DNA from: Alphaproteobacteria bacterium | Lineage (GTDB): Bacteria; Pseudomonadota; Alphaproteobacteria; Micavibrionales; UBA1664 | Assembly: GCA_030427215.1 (NCBI GenBank) | Contig: JAUHXB010000090.1 | Span: 1 to 5,739 of the forward strand | Length of the DNA: 5,739 nt | Reading direction: 5' to 3' | Shown: positions 1 to 5,510 of the stretch, one piece after another | Layout of the letters: each line of letters opens with the position of its first letter | How positions within the stretch are numbered: position 1 is the first letter of the stretch | Program-made: the position numbers and the translations under genes | The notes under the pieces: model-generated | What the model saw: the letters and a program-made list of their open reading frames with translations, nothing else | Told to the model about the DNA's origin: nothing | Database searches by the model: none

Positions 1-667
1 GGGCGAAACCCATACTGACACCTTCCAAACATTAAATGCCTATGCCCCCGATGCGGTTGTGTTGAGGTCAGGTGAATATAACGCACCACGGTTTGCCATG
101 ACCCAATTTGACACCCCTGTGATCAATGCAGGGGATAGTTGGCGCGCGCATCCAACACAAGGGTTATTGGACGCATTAACATTACGTCAGGCCAAGGGCA
201 AGTTGGAAGGCGTCACATTAGCGATATGCGGTGATATAGCACATAGCCGCGTTGCCAGATCAGCCTATGAAATTATGCATCGCATGGGGGTATCATTACG
301 CATCATTGCGCCCGAATTAATGATGCCAAAACCAACTGAATTTAACACCGCCGAACGCTTTACAAATATGGATGAAGGCTTATCAGGCGTGGATGCGGTG
401 ATGATGCTCCGCATTCAAAAGGAAAGAATGTCAGAAGGGTTCAGCGGGTCCGATATGGATTTCTTTTACGATTATGGATTAACCCAAGATCGGTTACAAT
501 TATGCACGGATGATGTTCACGTCATGCATCCGGGGCCGATGAATCGTGGTGTTGAAATTGCCGATGATGTGGCGGATGATCCCACGCGATCTTTAATTTT
601 AAAGCAGGTTCAAAATGGAGTGCCCGTCCGCATGGCGGTTCTCGATTACGCCATTAACGGGTCATGA
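1..667 (+). CDS. pyrB: Aspartate carbamoyltransferase catalytic chain, 5' end missing
   Basis: This enzyme condenses carbamoyl phosphate with aspartate to N-carbamoyl-aspartate, the committed step of pyrimidine synthesis in the cytosol. The window opens inside the gene; codons are read from base 2, giving 221 visible residues out of the roughly 310 usual for the family. The first residues (GETHTDTF) match the stretch just after the active-site lysine loop, so the carbamoyl-phosphate domain start (STRT motif) lies outside the window. Visible family motifs are INAGDSWRAHPTQGLLDALT (carbamoyl-phosphate and hinge region), the aspartate-binding loop RIQKER, and HPGPMNRGVEIADDV near the C-terminus. 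The internal GTG at 59 is a valine codon, not a start. The C-terminus ends normally with RMAVLDYAINGS. The next gene would usually be pyrC in this class; it is not there. Confidence 0.96.
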   Translation, partial: GETHTDTFQTLNAYAPDAVVLRSGEYNAPRFAMTQFDTPVINAGDSWRAHPTQGLLDALTLRQAKGKLEGVTLAICGDIAHSRVARSAYEIMHRMGVSLRIIAPELMMPKPTEFNTAERFTNMDEGLSGVDAVMMLRIQKERMSEGFSGSDMDFFYDYGLTQDRLQLCTDDVHVMHPGPMNRGVEIADDVADDPTRSLILKQVQNGVPVRMAVLDYAINGS

Positions 668-676
668 CCTATTTCA

Positions 677-693
677 AAAAATGATTCATTTTT
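677..693. repeat. 8+1+8 bp AT-rich palindrome after pyrB
   Basis: A perfect dyad, AAAAATGA-T-TCATTTTT, begins ten bases after the pyrB stop. As RNA it could fold into a short A-U hairpin, and the T-run on its 3' arm gives it some terminator character. It lacks the G/C stem of a standard intrinsic terminator. It could equally be an operator for the helix-turn-helix gene that follows. Its role is not decided by the sequence. Confidence 0.4.
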
Positions 694-694
694 G

Positions 695-724
695 TTGCAT
701 GACTGATCTTTTCTGTGCTTTATA
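695..724 (+). promoter_or_regulatory. Weak candidate promoter for the helix-turn-helix gene
   Basis: TTGCAT (695-700) and TTTATA (719-724) are separated by 18 bases, a loose sigma-70-like pair placed just downstream of the 677-693 palindrome and 36 bases before the next start codon. Only part of each hexamer matches consensus, and such pairs arise by chance in AT-rich DNA. Confidence 0.25.
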
Positions 725-747
725 AAAGACATCATTAAACATGTCAT

Positions 748-755
748 AAGGAGGT
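748..755 (+). promoter_or_regulatory. Full-consensus ribosome binding site
   Basis: AAGGAGGT sits four bases before the ATG at 760. It is the only full-consensus Shine-Dalgarno site in the window. The starts of plsY, the AAA+ gene and fni have none or weak ones. This fixes the start of the helix-turn-helix gene and suggests efficient, independent translation. Confidence 0.85.
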
Positions 756-759
756 CATC

Positions 760-1317
760 ATGGCAAAGGTCGGTGTTCAACGCGCAACGGAATTAACGGG
801 AAAATCCAAATCAACAATACAACGCGCCATGAAGGGCGGGAAGCTATCTTATGAAATGGACGGATCACGCAAATTAATTGATGTGTCTGAATTGGAACGT
901 GTTTATGGCGTTGTGCCAATGGATAATCAGGCCGCCAATACAAATTCCGAACCGTCATATGAAACCGAATTGCAAAAGGCGAAACACGCCCTTGAAATTG
1001 ACCGTTTGGAAATGAAAGTCAAAATGGTCGAAGACCAATTGGACATGGCAAACCAAACAATCGATGATTTAAAGGCGCAACGTGATAGCTGGCAAAAACA
1101 GGCTCAACAAGTATTGTTGACCAGCCAACATTCACAAGATCAATTTGATGCACGTATCGCCGAATATAAACAACGCGAGGAAGCGCGCGCCAAGGCATTA
1201 CAAACCAAACGCCAACAAGATTTACAGCGCCAAAAGGCAATTGCGGCAAGCAACCAAAACAAACAAAATAATTCTTTGTTCAAGGCCTTGTTCACAAAAA
1301 CGAAAAAAGCGTCATAA
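760..1317 (+). CDS. Plasmid-type helix-turn-helix coiled-coil protein
   Basis: This is a 185-residue protein of uncertain role. Residues 5-50 form a DNA-binding helix-turn-helix domain (GVQRATELTGKSKSTIQRAM, then a KLSYEMDGSRKLIDVSELERVYG wing) of the kind that reads like a MerR/excisionase fold. Residues 67-125 are a charged heptad-rich coiled coil that includes the segment AQRDSWQKQAQQVLL. Residues 125-172 are very rich in Gln, Arg and Ala, and the chain ends in a basic tail, SLFKALFTKTKKAS. From memory, the same layout (HTH, coiled coil with a RDxWxxQA segment, short aromatic/basic tail) is common in small DNA-binding proteins coded next to replication genes on proteobacterial plasmids. 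No replication, partition or phage gene is visible here. It lies between pyrB and plsY, where pyrC is expected. It may be a stray plasmid or phage gene, or a local regulator. The fold is fairly sure; the function is not. Confidence 0.8.
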   Translation: MAKVGVQRATELTGKSKSTIQRAMKGGKLSYEMDGSRKLIDVSELERVYGVVPMDNQAANTNSEPSYETELQKAKHALEIDRLEMKVKMVEDQLDMANQTIDDLKAQRDSWQKQAQQVLLTSQHSQDQFDARIAEYKQREEARAKALQTKRQQDLQRQKAIAASNQNKQNNSLFKALFTKTKKAS

Positions 1318-1329
1318 ATATAAAAATTT

Positions 1330-1393
1330 GTCATTCCGACGGAGCTGAGCGATTGGAGGAATCTTAAGATCCCTCGACTTCGCTTGGGATGAC
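1330..1393. repeat. Dispersed palindromic repeat of the GTCATTCC/GGGATGAC type
   Basis: A 64-base imperfect palindrome. The outer arms GTCATTCC (1330-1337) and GGGATGAC (1386-1393) pair with one G-T. The middle arms AGCGA (1348-1352) and TCGCT (1380-1384) pair. The inner arms GAGGAATCTT (1356-1365) and AAGATCCCTC (1366-1375) pair with one mismatch around a TTAA loop. Very similar GTCATTCCG...GAGGAATCT...CCCTCGACTTCGC...GGGATGAC units are scattered in intergenic DNA of many bacteria and are thought to spread as small non-coding mobile repeats. That match is from memory. The unit ends 14 bases before the plsY start. Confidence 0.8.
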
Positions 1394-1407
1394 GATGAAA
1401 GTAAAAC

Positions 1408-2001
1408 ATGTTTGAAATATTATATATAATCTTTGGCCTGATCGGTGGATACGCCCTTGGGTCAATACCCTTTGGCCTTGTCCTAACACGTGTGGCGGGA
1501 CTGGGTGATATTCGCGATATTGGATCGGGTAATATTGGTGCAACAAATGTCCTTCGCACGGGGCGCAAAGACCTTGCGCTTTTGACCCTTATTTGTGATA
1601 GCGGTAAGGGGGCTTTTGCGGTTCTTTTGATGTCATTTATAAATCCTTTCGCCGCAATCGGTGCAGCATTGGGTAGCGTCCTTGGGCATCTTTATCCCGT
1701 ATGGTTGAAATTTAAAGGTGGTAAAGGCGTAGCAACAACATTTGGTGTTTTATTGGCCTTAACCCCCGCGGTTGGAATATTCACGTGTGGGTTATGGTTG
1801 GTGACCGCCCTTTTATCGCGGATGTCTTCTGCATCGGCATTATTATCATCGACACTTGCCCCCCTCATTGCATGGGGGATTTATGGTGACCTTTATGCGT
1901 GTGTCATTTTGATCCTGTCTGCACTCATTTGGATCAAACATAAAGACAATATCAAACGCATTTGCAATGGCACAGAGCCCAAAATTGGAAAAAAGAAATG
2001 A
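1408..2001 (+). CDS. plsY: Acyl-phosphate:glycerol-3-phosphate acyltransferase
   Basis: PlsY is an integral inner-membrane enzyme that moves the acyl group of acyl-phosphate (made by PlsX) to the sn-1 position of glycerol-3-phosphate, giving lysophosphatidic acid and opening phospholipid synthesis. The 197-residue length is typical. The chain is mostly hydrophobic with several membrane segments. The family blocks are GSIPFG (18-23) with GSGNIGATNVLR (39-50), KGGKGVATTFG (103-113, the phosphate-binding loop) and KHKDNIKRICNGTEPKIG (177-194). The commonest form of the first block is SGNPGATN; here Ile replaces Pro. The ATG at 1408 leaves the usual short hydrophobic lead before GSIPFG. There is no clear Shine-Dalgarno site, because the palindromic repeat reaches to within 14 bases. 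The stop overlaps the dprA start (ATGA), so the two are probably translationally coupled. Confidence 0.96.
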   Translation: MFEILYIIFGLIGGYALGSIPFGLVLTRVAGLGDIRDIGSGNIGATNVLRTGRKDLALLTLICDSGKGAFAVLLMSFINPFAAIGAALGSVLGHLYPVWLKFKGGKGVATTFGVLLALTPAVGIFTCGLWLVTALLSRMSSASALLSSTLAPLIAWGIYGDLYACVILILSALIWIKHKDNIKRICNGTEPKIGKKK

Positions 2002-3116
2002 GCCGTGACGAATTTGAACGCCTTGATCGTCTTCGCCTAATCCGAAGCCAATCTGTCGGTCCAATCACATTTTACCGTCTTATGTCACGATTTGGATCAG
2101 CGGGTGAAGCTCTATCCGCCCTGCCCCATATGGCACAACGCGGAGGCAAAAAAGACCCACCACGTGTCATGAGCGTTCAGGAAGCCGAAAATGAACTCAA
2201 AATGCTTCAAAATTATGGGGGTGATATGGTGATTTACGGGGATGAGCTCTACCCCGAATGGCTATCAACGATAGAGGACGCCCCACCTGTTTTATCAATC
2301 ATGGGTGATGCATCATTATTATCCAAATCTTGTATCGGCATTGTGGGTGCACGTAACGCATCGGCAAATGCAAAACGATATACAATGAATTTGGCGCGTG
2401 ATTTGGGTCAAAAGGGGCAGATTATTGTATCAGGCATGGCGCGAGGAATTGACACGGCGGCGCATACATCATCTTTGGAAACAGGGACAATTGCCGTTAT
2501 GGCGGGGGGAATTGATCAAATTTACCCCAATGAAAACCGTGATCTCTATGCCGAAATTGCAAAGCATGGTTGTGTAGTTAGTGAAATGCCATTTAGCACC
2601 GCGCCAACCGCGCATCATTTCCCACGCCGTAACCGCATTGTGAGTGGGCTATCAAAAGGTGTTGTCGTGGTTGAGGCATCCATGCGATCAGGATCATTAA
2701 TCACCGCACGATTGGCAGGGGAACAAGGACGCGAGGTTTTTGCCGTTCCAGGGTTTCCATGCGACCCACGCGCGGCGGGGCCAAATCACCTGATCCAAAA
2801 TGGAGCAAAATTAATTCAAAATGCGGATGATGTTTTGGAAGAAATCATGGCAATGGATCAAAAATCCATTCAACCATCTCAAGCCACATTTGACGGCATA
2901 GCCGAAGATTTCACCACCTTTGAAGAAACCGAAAAAGTGACAGAGAATGATTACGAAATCATTACACAATCATTGTCGTCATCGCCCATGAGTGTGGATG
3001 ATTTGTGCCAATCATGCGATTTAACCATCCAAAATATTCAAACCTGTCTGATGGATTTGGAATTGGCGGGGGTCATCACACGCCACCCGGGAAACCGCGT
3101 GTCAAAGGCCGCATAG
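1998..3116 (+). CDS. dprA: DNA-processing protein DprA (Smf)
   Basis: DprA binds incoming single-stranded DNA in the cytosol during natural transformation and loads RecA on it; it is widely kept even in bacteria not known to be competent. The 372 residues hold an N-terminal helical domain (about 1-60, ERLDRLRLIRSQSVGPITF, typical of alphaproteobacterial DprA). The Rossmann-like core follows (about 95-285), with GIVGARNAS (114-122), SGMARGID (145-152), FPRRNRIVSGLS (208-219), RSGSLITA (230-237) and the VPGFP loop (250-254). A C-terminal winged-helix domain covers about 320-372. All core DNA-binding motifs are present. I chose the ATG at 1998, which overlaps the plsY stop as ATGA, over an in-frame ATG at 1962 inside plsY, because homology starts with the ERLDRLRLIR helix. 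topA usually follows dprA in this class; here an AT-rich spacer follows. Confidence 0.96.
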   Translation: MSRDEFERLDRLRLIRSQSVGPITFYRLMSRFGSAGEALSALPHMAQRGGKKDPPRVMSVQEAENELKMLQNYGGDMVIYGDELYPEWLSTIEDAPPVLSIMGDASLLSKSCIGIVGARNASANAKRYTMNLARDLGQKGQIIVSGMARGIDTAAHTSSLETGTIAVMAGGIDQIYPNENRDLYAEIAKHGCVVSEMPFSTAPTAHHFPRRNRIVSGLSKGVVVVEASMRSGSLITARLAGEQGREVFAVPGFPCDPRAAGPNHLIQNGAKLIQNADDVLEEIMAMDQKSIQPSQATFDGIAEDFTTFEETEKVTENDYEIITQSLSSSPMSVDDLCQSCDLTIQNIQTCLMDLELAGVITRHPGNRVSKAA

Positions 3117-3128
3117 CCCATTTTAATA

Positions 3129-3157
3129 TTGACGAATTAAGAATATTATCCTATAAT
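3129..3157 (+). promoter_or_regulatory. Near-consensus sigma-70 promoter after dprA
   Basis: TTGACG (3129-3134) and TATAAT (3152-3157) are spaced by exactly 17 bases, matching 11 of 12 consensus positions. It starts 12 bases after the dprA stop and points toward the AAA+ ATPase gene. Transcription would begin near 3164, giving a leader of about 170 bases that contains the palindrome at 3186-3208 and the TAGTCTA repeats. It most likely drives the AAA+/fni/GHMP kinase unit or a small RNA in the leader. The match is strong, but no expression data are available. Confidence 0.65.
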
Positions 3158-3185
3158 AAACAAGTCAATATCACAAGATTATCTG

Positions 3186-3208
3186 GGCTTTTGAAACTTT
3201 CAAAAACC
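3186..3208. repeat. Palindrome in the leader downstream of the strong promoter
   Basis: TTTTGAAA-C-TTTCAAAA (3189-3205) is a perfect 8+1+8 dyad. GG (3186-3187) and CC (3207-3208) could extend it beyond one mismatch. In RNA it would form a hairpin of A-U pairs with a GG/CC base, followed by the mixed sequence TTAGTC rather than a clean U-tract. It is therefore a poor intrinsic terminator. An operator or attenuator-like role is possible. Confidence 0.45.
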
Positions 3209-3209
3209 T

Positions 3210-3277
3210 TAGTCTATTTAGTCTAAATCAATAAAATCAATAACTTAATATATGTATTTTAAACTTAATAGACTAAA
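3210..3277. repeat. TAGTCTA direct repeat pair with an inverted copy
   Basis: TAGTCTA occurs at 3210-3216 and again at 3219-3225 (9-base period). The reverse complement TAGACTA occurs at 3269-3275. TTTAGTCTA (3217-3225) and TAGACTAAA (3269-3277) form a 9-bp inverted repeat around 43 bases of AT-rich DNA. The placement between two candidate promoters suggests binding sites for a regulator able to loop the DNA. The motif is short and the regulator is unknown. Confidence 0.4.
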
Positions 3278-3289
3278 ATTACCGAATAA

Positions 3290-3319
3290 TTGCAAATCAT
3301 ATTCCCAAGCCATTATAAA
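3290..3319 (+). promoter_or_regulatory. Second candidate promoter next to the AAA+ gene
   Basis: TTGCAA (3290-3295) and TATAAA (3314-3319) are separated by 18 bases. A start near 3326 would leave only about ten bases before the ATG at 3337. That would fit the absence of any Shine-Dalgarno site ahead of that gene (near-leaderless message). It is weaker than the promoter at 3129-3157 and lies in AT-rich DNA. Confidence 0.35.
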
Positions 3320-3336
3320 TACGGCATCATATTTAT

Positions 3337-4272
3337 ATGCGTAAAAAGGTCACTGACGAACAATTAGAAGAATCTATCCATAAATATTGCCGTGATTTAA
3401 CCTATCTGGCGAAACAGGATCGGTTTGACCCGATCACTGGACGGGACAAGGAAATTGTTGATTCCACGTTGATCCTACTTCAAAAAGGACGGAAAAATGT
3501 GATGTATCTTGCCCCCGCGGGGGTTGGTAAAACCGCGCTTTGTGTTGGTTTGGCGCAAAAAATTGCCAATGATGATGTGCCTACTTACCTAAAAGGCGCG
3601 CGTGTGATTGAAATTGATTTACCATCCATGGCGGCGGGGACCAACAGTTCAGCCGAGTTTCAGGAAAGATTTATGCCATTGGTCAAAGGCGTTGCGGAAC
3701 GGTATCACGACCCTGCCTATCCTAAATATATTCTGTTTCTGGATGAAATTCATACCATCATGCCCACATGTCACGGATCGGCCTATGCTGGATTATCAGA
3801 GGTGATGAAACCTTATCTAACTGTTGGAGATTTACACGTGATTGGGGCAACAACGCGCGATGAATATCGTATTTATTTTGAAATTGATCCCGCCATGGAT
3901 CGTCGTTTTCAAAAAATATATCTGGATGTTCCAACAACGGACGAGACCCATGTGATTTTAGAGGCGATCAAGGGCGGATACGAAAAGCATCATAAAATCA
4001 CAATTCCATCCGACCTGACCGCGCTTGTGTGCCGCTTAACGGATGAACATATGAAGAAACGGAATCAACCTGATAAATCAATTATTATCATGGACGGAGC
4101 ATCCGCATTGCATGTTCTCAATAACGGTGAAGGCGGTGAGTTATCCGTTGATGCCATTTTGAATTTCATGGCAACAGAAATTTCCGTCCATCCCGATGCA
4201 TTATTGGACAGCCGCGAACGACAATCACTTGACGAGGCAGCCCAGATGCGTGCAAAACAGAGAGATGATTAG
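3337..4272 (+). CDS. Stand-alone ClpA/ClpB-D1-like AAA+ ATPase
   Basis: This 311-residue protein aligns along its length with the first nucleotide-binding domain of ClpA/ClpB/ClpC. It has LTYLAKQDRFDPITGRDKEI (21-40), a Walker A APAGVGKT (59-66), a Walker B ILFLDEIHT (132-140), GATTRDEY (170-177, sensor 1), an arginine-finger segment MDRRF (187-191) and PDKSIIIMDGAS (245-256, the LPDKAIDLIDEA region). It lacks the Clp N-domain, the ClpB middle domain, the second AAA+ domain and a ClpP-binding loop; ClpA and ClpB have about 760 and 860 residues. The pore loop, normally GTKYRGEFEER, reads GTNSSAEFQER (101-111), so the substrate-gripping tyrosine is gone. The first Walker A glycine is Ala. ATP binding is likely; classical unfolding is doubtful. 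Its role is unknown, perhaps remodelling a partner without threading it. No Shine-Dalgarno site is seen. Its stop TAG is partly made by the left end of the inserted element. Confidence 0.85.
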   Translation: MRKKVTDEQLEESIHKYCRDLTYLAKQDRFDPITGRDKEIVDSTLILLQKGRKNVMYLAPAGVGKTALCVGLAQKIANDDVPTYLKGARVIEIDLPSMAAGTNSSAEFQERFMPLVKGVAERYHDPAYPKYILFLDEIHTIMPTCHGSAYAGLSEVMKPYLTVGDLHVIGATTRDEYRIYFEIDPAMDRRFQKIYLDVPTTDETHVILEAIKGGYEKHHKITIPSDLTALVCRLTDEHMKKRNQPDKSIIIMDGASALHVLNNGEGGELSVDAILNFMATEISVHPDALLDSRERQSLDEAAQMRAKQRDD

Positions 4273-4290
4273 GTAGCGTACTCATAAAAT
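4272..4290 (+). repeat. Left terminal inverted repeat of the element
   Basis: GGTAGCGTACTCATAAAAT; the only difference from the reverse complement of the right end is G4278. It is preceded by TA (4270-4271), which together with G4272 makes the TAG stop codon of the AAA+ gene. Read on the minus strand this end contains ATGAGTACGCTACC, the counterpart of the fni start sequence at the right end. Confidence 0.82.
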
Positions 4291-4408
4291 GAAATGTTTT
4301 TGTTATATTTTTAAAGGAAAGAATCAAGATTTTGACCTGAAGGACATGCCAAAGCATATTCAAAGGGCAAAAACGATGATAATTTTCTTTAAAAACATAA
4401 CCCTTCGG

Positions 4409-4510
4409 GCGCGACAAATTTTTGTGTCTCTTCGCTCAAACCCCTCAACCGTATCTATGGATATGCTTTTCGGGCTTTTCGCGAATATCCATCAAAAATT
4501 TGATACGCGC
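4409..4510. repeat. Long imperfect hairpin inside the element
   Basis: Outer arms GCGCG (4409-4413) and CGCGC (4506-4510) continue, after small bulges, into CAAATTTTTG (4415-4424) and CAAAAATTTG (4493-4502). Nested within these, ATGGATAT (4457-4464) pairs with ATATCCAT (4485-4492) around a 20-base loop that holds two GCTTTTCG copies. Such folding could be a cruciform, or an RNA structure in the leader of fni. The pairing is seen directly; a role is inferred. Confidence 0.55.
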
Positions 4511-4521
4511 AAAAATAATTT

Positions 4522-4540
4522 ATTTTATGAGTAAGCTACC
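4522..4540 (-). repeat. Right terminal inverted repeat, carrying the fni start codon
   Basis: ATTTTATGAGTAAGCTACC, followed by TA (4541-4542). The ATG at 4527-4529 and the codons for Ser-Lys-Leu and most of Pro belong to the repeat itself, so the first residues of the present fni product derive from mobile-element sequence. Confidence 0.82.
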
Positions 4541-5510
4541 TAACAATCGTAAATCAGATCACATTGATATGAGCTTTGACTCTGTCCCTGATCATCAAAA
4601 AAGAATGCTGGGCAGTTCGTATGAACCGTTATTAAGCGCCCATCCACAAAATACGGACATCATCAAAAAAACCTTTTTAGGGTTCGATTTTGGCATGCCA
4701 TTATGGGTGTCATCAATGACAGGCGGAACGGAAAAGGCGCATCATATCAACCATAATTTGGCGCGGGCATGCGGTGAATTTCAATTGGGTATGGGGTTGG
4801 GATCGTGTCGCCCGTTATTGGATAGTGATGATCGATTGAACGATTTTGATGTCAAACATCTGATGAATGGCGCGCCACTCTTTATCAATCTGGGTATCGC
4901 ACAATTGGAAACTGTTACGATTGGTGACATCAACATATTGATCGACAGATTAAACGCCGATGGGCTTGCGATCCATGTGAACCCCTTACAGGAGTGGGCG
5001 CAAAAAGAGGGCGATCGTTACACAAAAGCGCCAATAGAAACAATCACGTCGATTTGTGAGAATTTAAATCATCCCATTATTGTAAAAGAAGTCGGGCAAG
5101 GCATGGGCCCCCAAAGCCTGAAAGCCCTAATGGATTTACCAATCGCCGCAATTGAATTGGCCGGATATGGCGGGACGAATTTTTCAATTTTGGAAATGCA
5201 GCGGGGCGGTGTTGATGCGTCTGACCCCTCTGCCGCCTTTGGTTATGTCGGACATACGACCCAAGAGATGATTGGATTTTTAAATGATATCAATAGAGAT
5301 AAAAAAAGTGATATTGAAATTATTATATCAGGCGGAATCAAAGACCCCCTTAGCGGCCATATTCTCATGCAAGAATTACACATGAATTCGGTTATAGGCA
5401 TGGCCAGCAATATTTTAAAATATGCCATGCAAGATTACGATATTTTACAACGCTATCTTTGCGACGTTCAGGAATGCTTTGCAATGGCGCAGGCCTATAT
5501 CAAACCGTGA
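4527..5510 (+). CDS. fni: Type 2 isopentenyl diphosphate isomerase, Bacteroidetes-like
   Basis: This FMN- and NADPH-dependent cytosolic enzyme interconverts isopentenyl and dimethylallyl diphosphate, the last step of the mevalonate route. The 327 residues hold RKSDHID (8-14), VSSMTGG (61-67), GLGSCR (90-95; usually GSQR), HVNPLQEW (150-157, with the Gln-Glu pair that places Mg and substrate), VKEVGQGMG (186-194), GYGGTNF (213-219) and IISGGIKD (266-273), all on a TIM-barrel plan. YEPLLSAHP (32-40), the GTEKAHHINHNLARAC stretch (67-82) and QEWAQKEGDR read like Bacteroidetes homologues rather than other proteobacterial ones (from memory). I chose the ATG at 4527 because family homology begins at RKSDH; upstream in-frame starts add an unrelated tail coded by the element. 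No Shine-Dalgarno site is visible. MSKLP comes from the element. The stop overlaps the GHMP kinase start (GTGA). Confidence 0.93.
   Translation: MSKLPNNRKSDHIDMSFDSVPDHQKRMLGSSYEPLLSAHPQNTDIIKKTFLGFDFGMPLWVSSMTGGTEKAHHINHNLARACGEFQLGMGLGSCRPLLDSDDRLNDFDVKHLMNGAPLFINLGIAQLETVTIGDINILIDRLNADGLAIHVNPLQEWAQKEGDRYTKAPIETITSICENLNHPIIVKEVGQGMGPQSLKALMDLPIAAIELAGYGGTNFSILEMQRGGVDASDPSAAFGYVGHTTQEMIGFLNDINRDKKSDIEIIISGGIKDPLSGHILMQELHMNSVIGMASNILKYAMQDYDILQRYLCDVQECFAMAQAYIKP

Larger units (their letters stand above)
4272..4540. mobile_element. MITE-like element with 19-bp terminal inverted repeats and TA target duplication
   Basis: A 269-base non-coding segment is bounded by GGTAGCGTACTCATAAAAT (4272-4290) and its near-exact reverse complement (4522-4540), 18 of 19 positions matching. 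TA lies immediately outside each end (4270-4271 and 4541-4542), as expected for a two-base target duplication. No transposase is coded inside, so it would need one in trans. TA targeting fits the IS630/Tc1-mariner family and some IS5-family groups; the family cannot be fixed from this copy. Its left end supplies the G of the ATPase stop codon. Its right end carries the fni start codon, and much of the right half folds into a long hairpin (4409-4510). Confidence 0.8.

Noticed and set aside
1318..1407. Dispersed repeat considered as an intrinsic terminator for the HTH gene
   Set aside because: The hairpin is strong but no U-tract follows it. The sequence matches a known scattered repeat type better, although it could still hinder readthrough.
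1140..1568. Long minus-strand open frame across the HTH gene end and plsY start
   Set aside because: It lies antisense to two genes with clear coding signal. Its middle is the dispersed repeat, and no domain is seen.
1962..1997. Longer dprA starting inside plsY at 1962
   Set aside because: The ATG at 1998 overlaps the plsY stop as ATGA and fits where DprA homology begins. The added residues are an out-of-frame reading of the plsY tail.
3005..3226. Small open frame overlapping the dprA end and running into the spacer
   Set aside because: It is mostly a shadow of dprA in another frame, with no start signal and no similarity.
3210..3277. TAGTCTA repeats considered as a CRISPR array or a second MITE
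   Set aside because: The units are only seven to nine bases, with two direct copies and no regular spacers. The 61-base inverted pair has no target duplication.
4166..4417. Minus-strand open frame spanning part of the element and the ATPase 3' end, checked as a transposase remnant
   Set aside because: It shows no transposase motif and continues antisense into the ATPase gene. The short likeness of its interior (MSTLPN) to the fni start is only the inverted repeat read on the other strand.
4422..4526. Longer fni starting upstream at 4422
   Set aside because: The extra residues are coded by the element, have no counterpart in the family, and the conserved region begins just after the ATG at 4527.
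4289..4534. 81-codon open frame on the + strand filling most of the inserted element
   Set aside because: No recognisable domain or ribosome binding site. It lies wholly within the repeat-bounded, hairpin-rich element and runs into the right terminal repeat.
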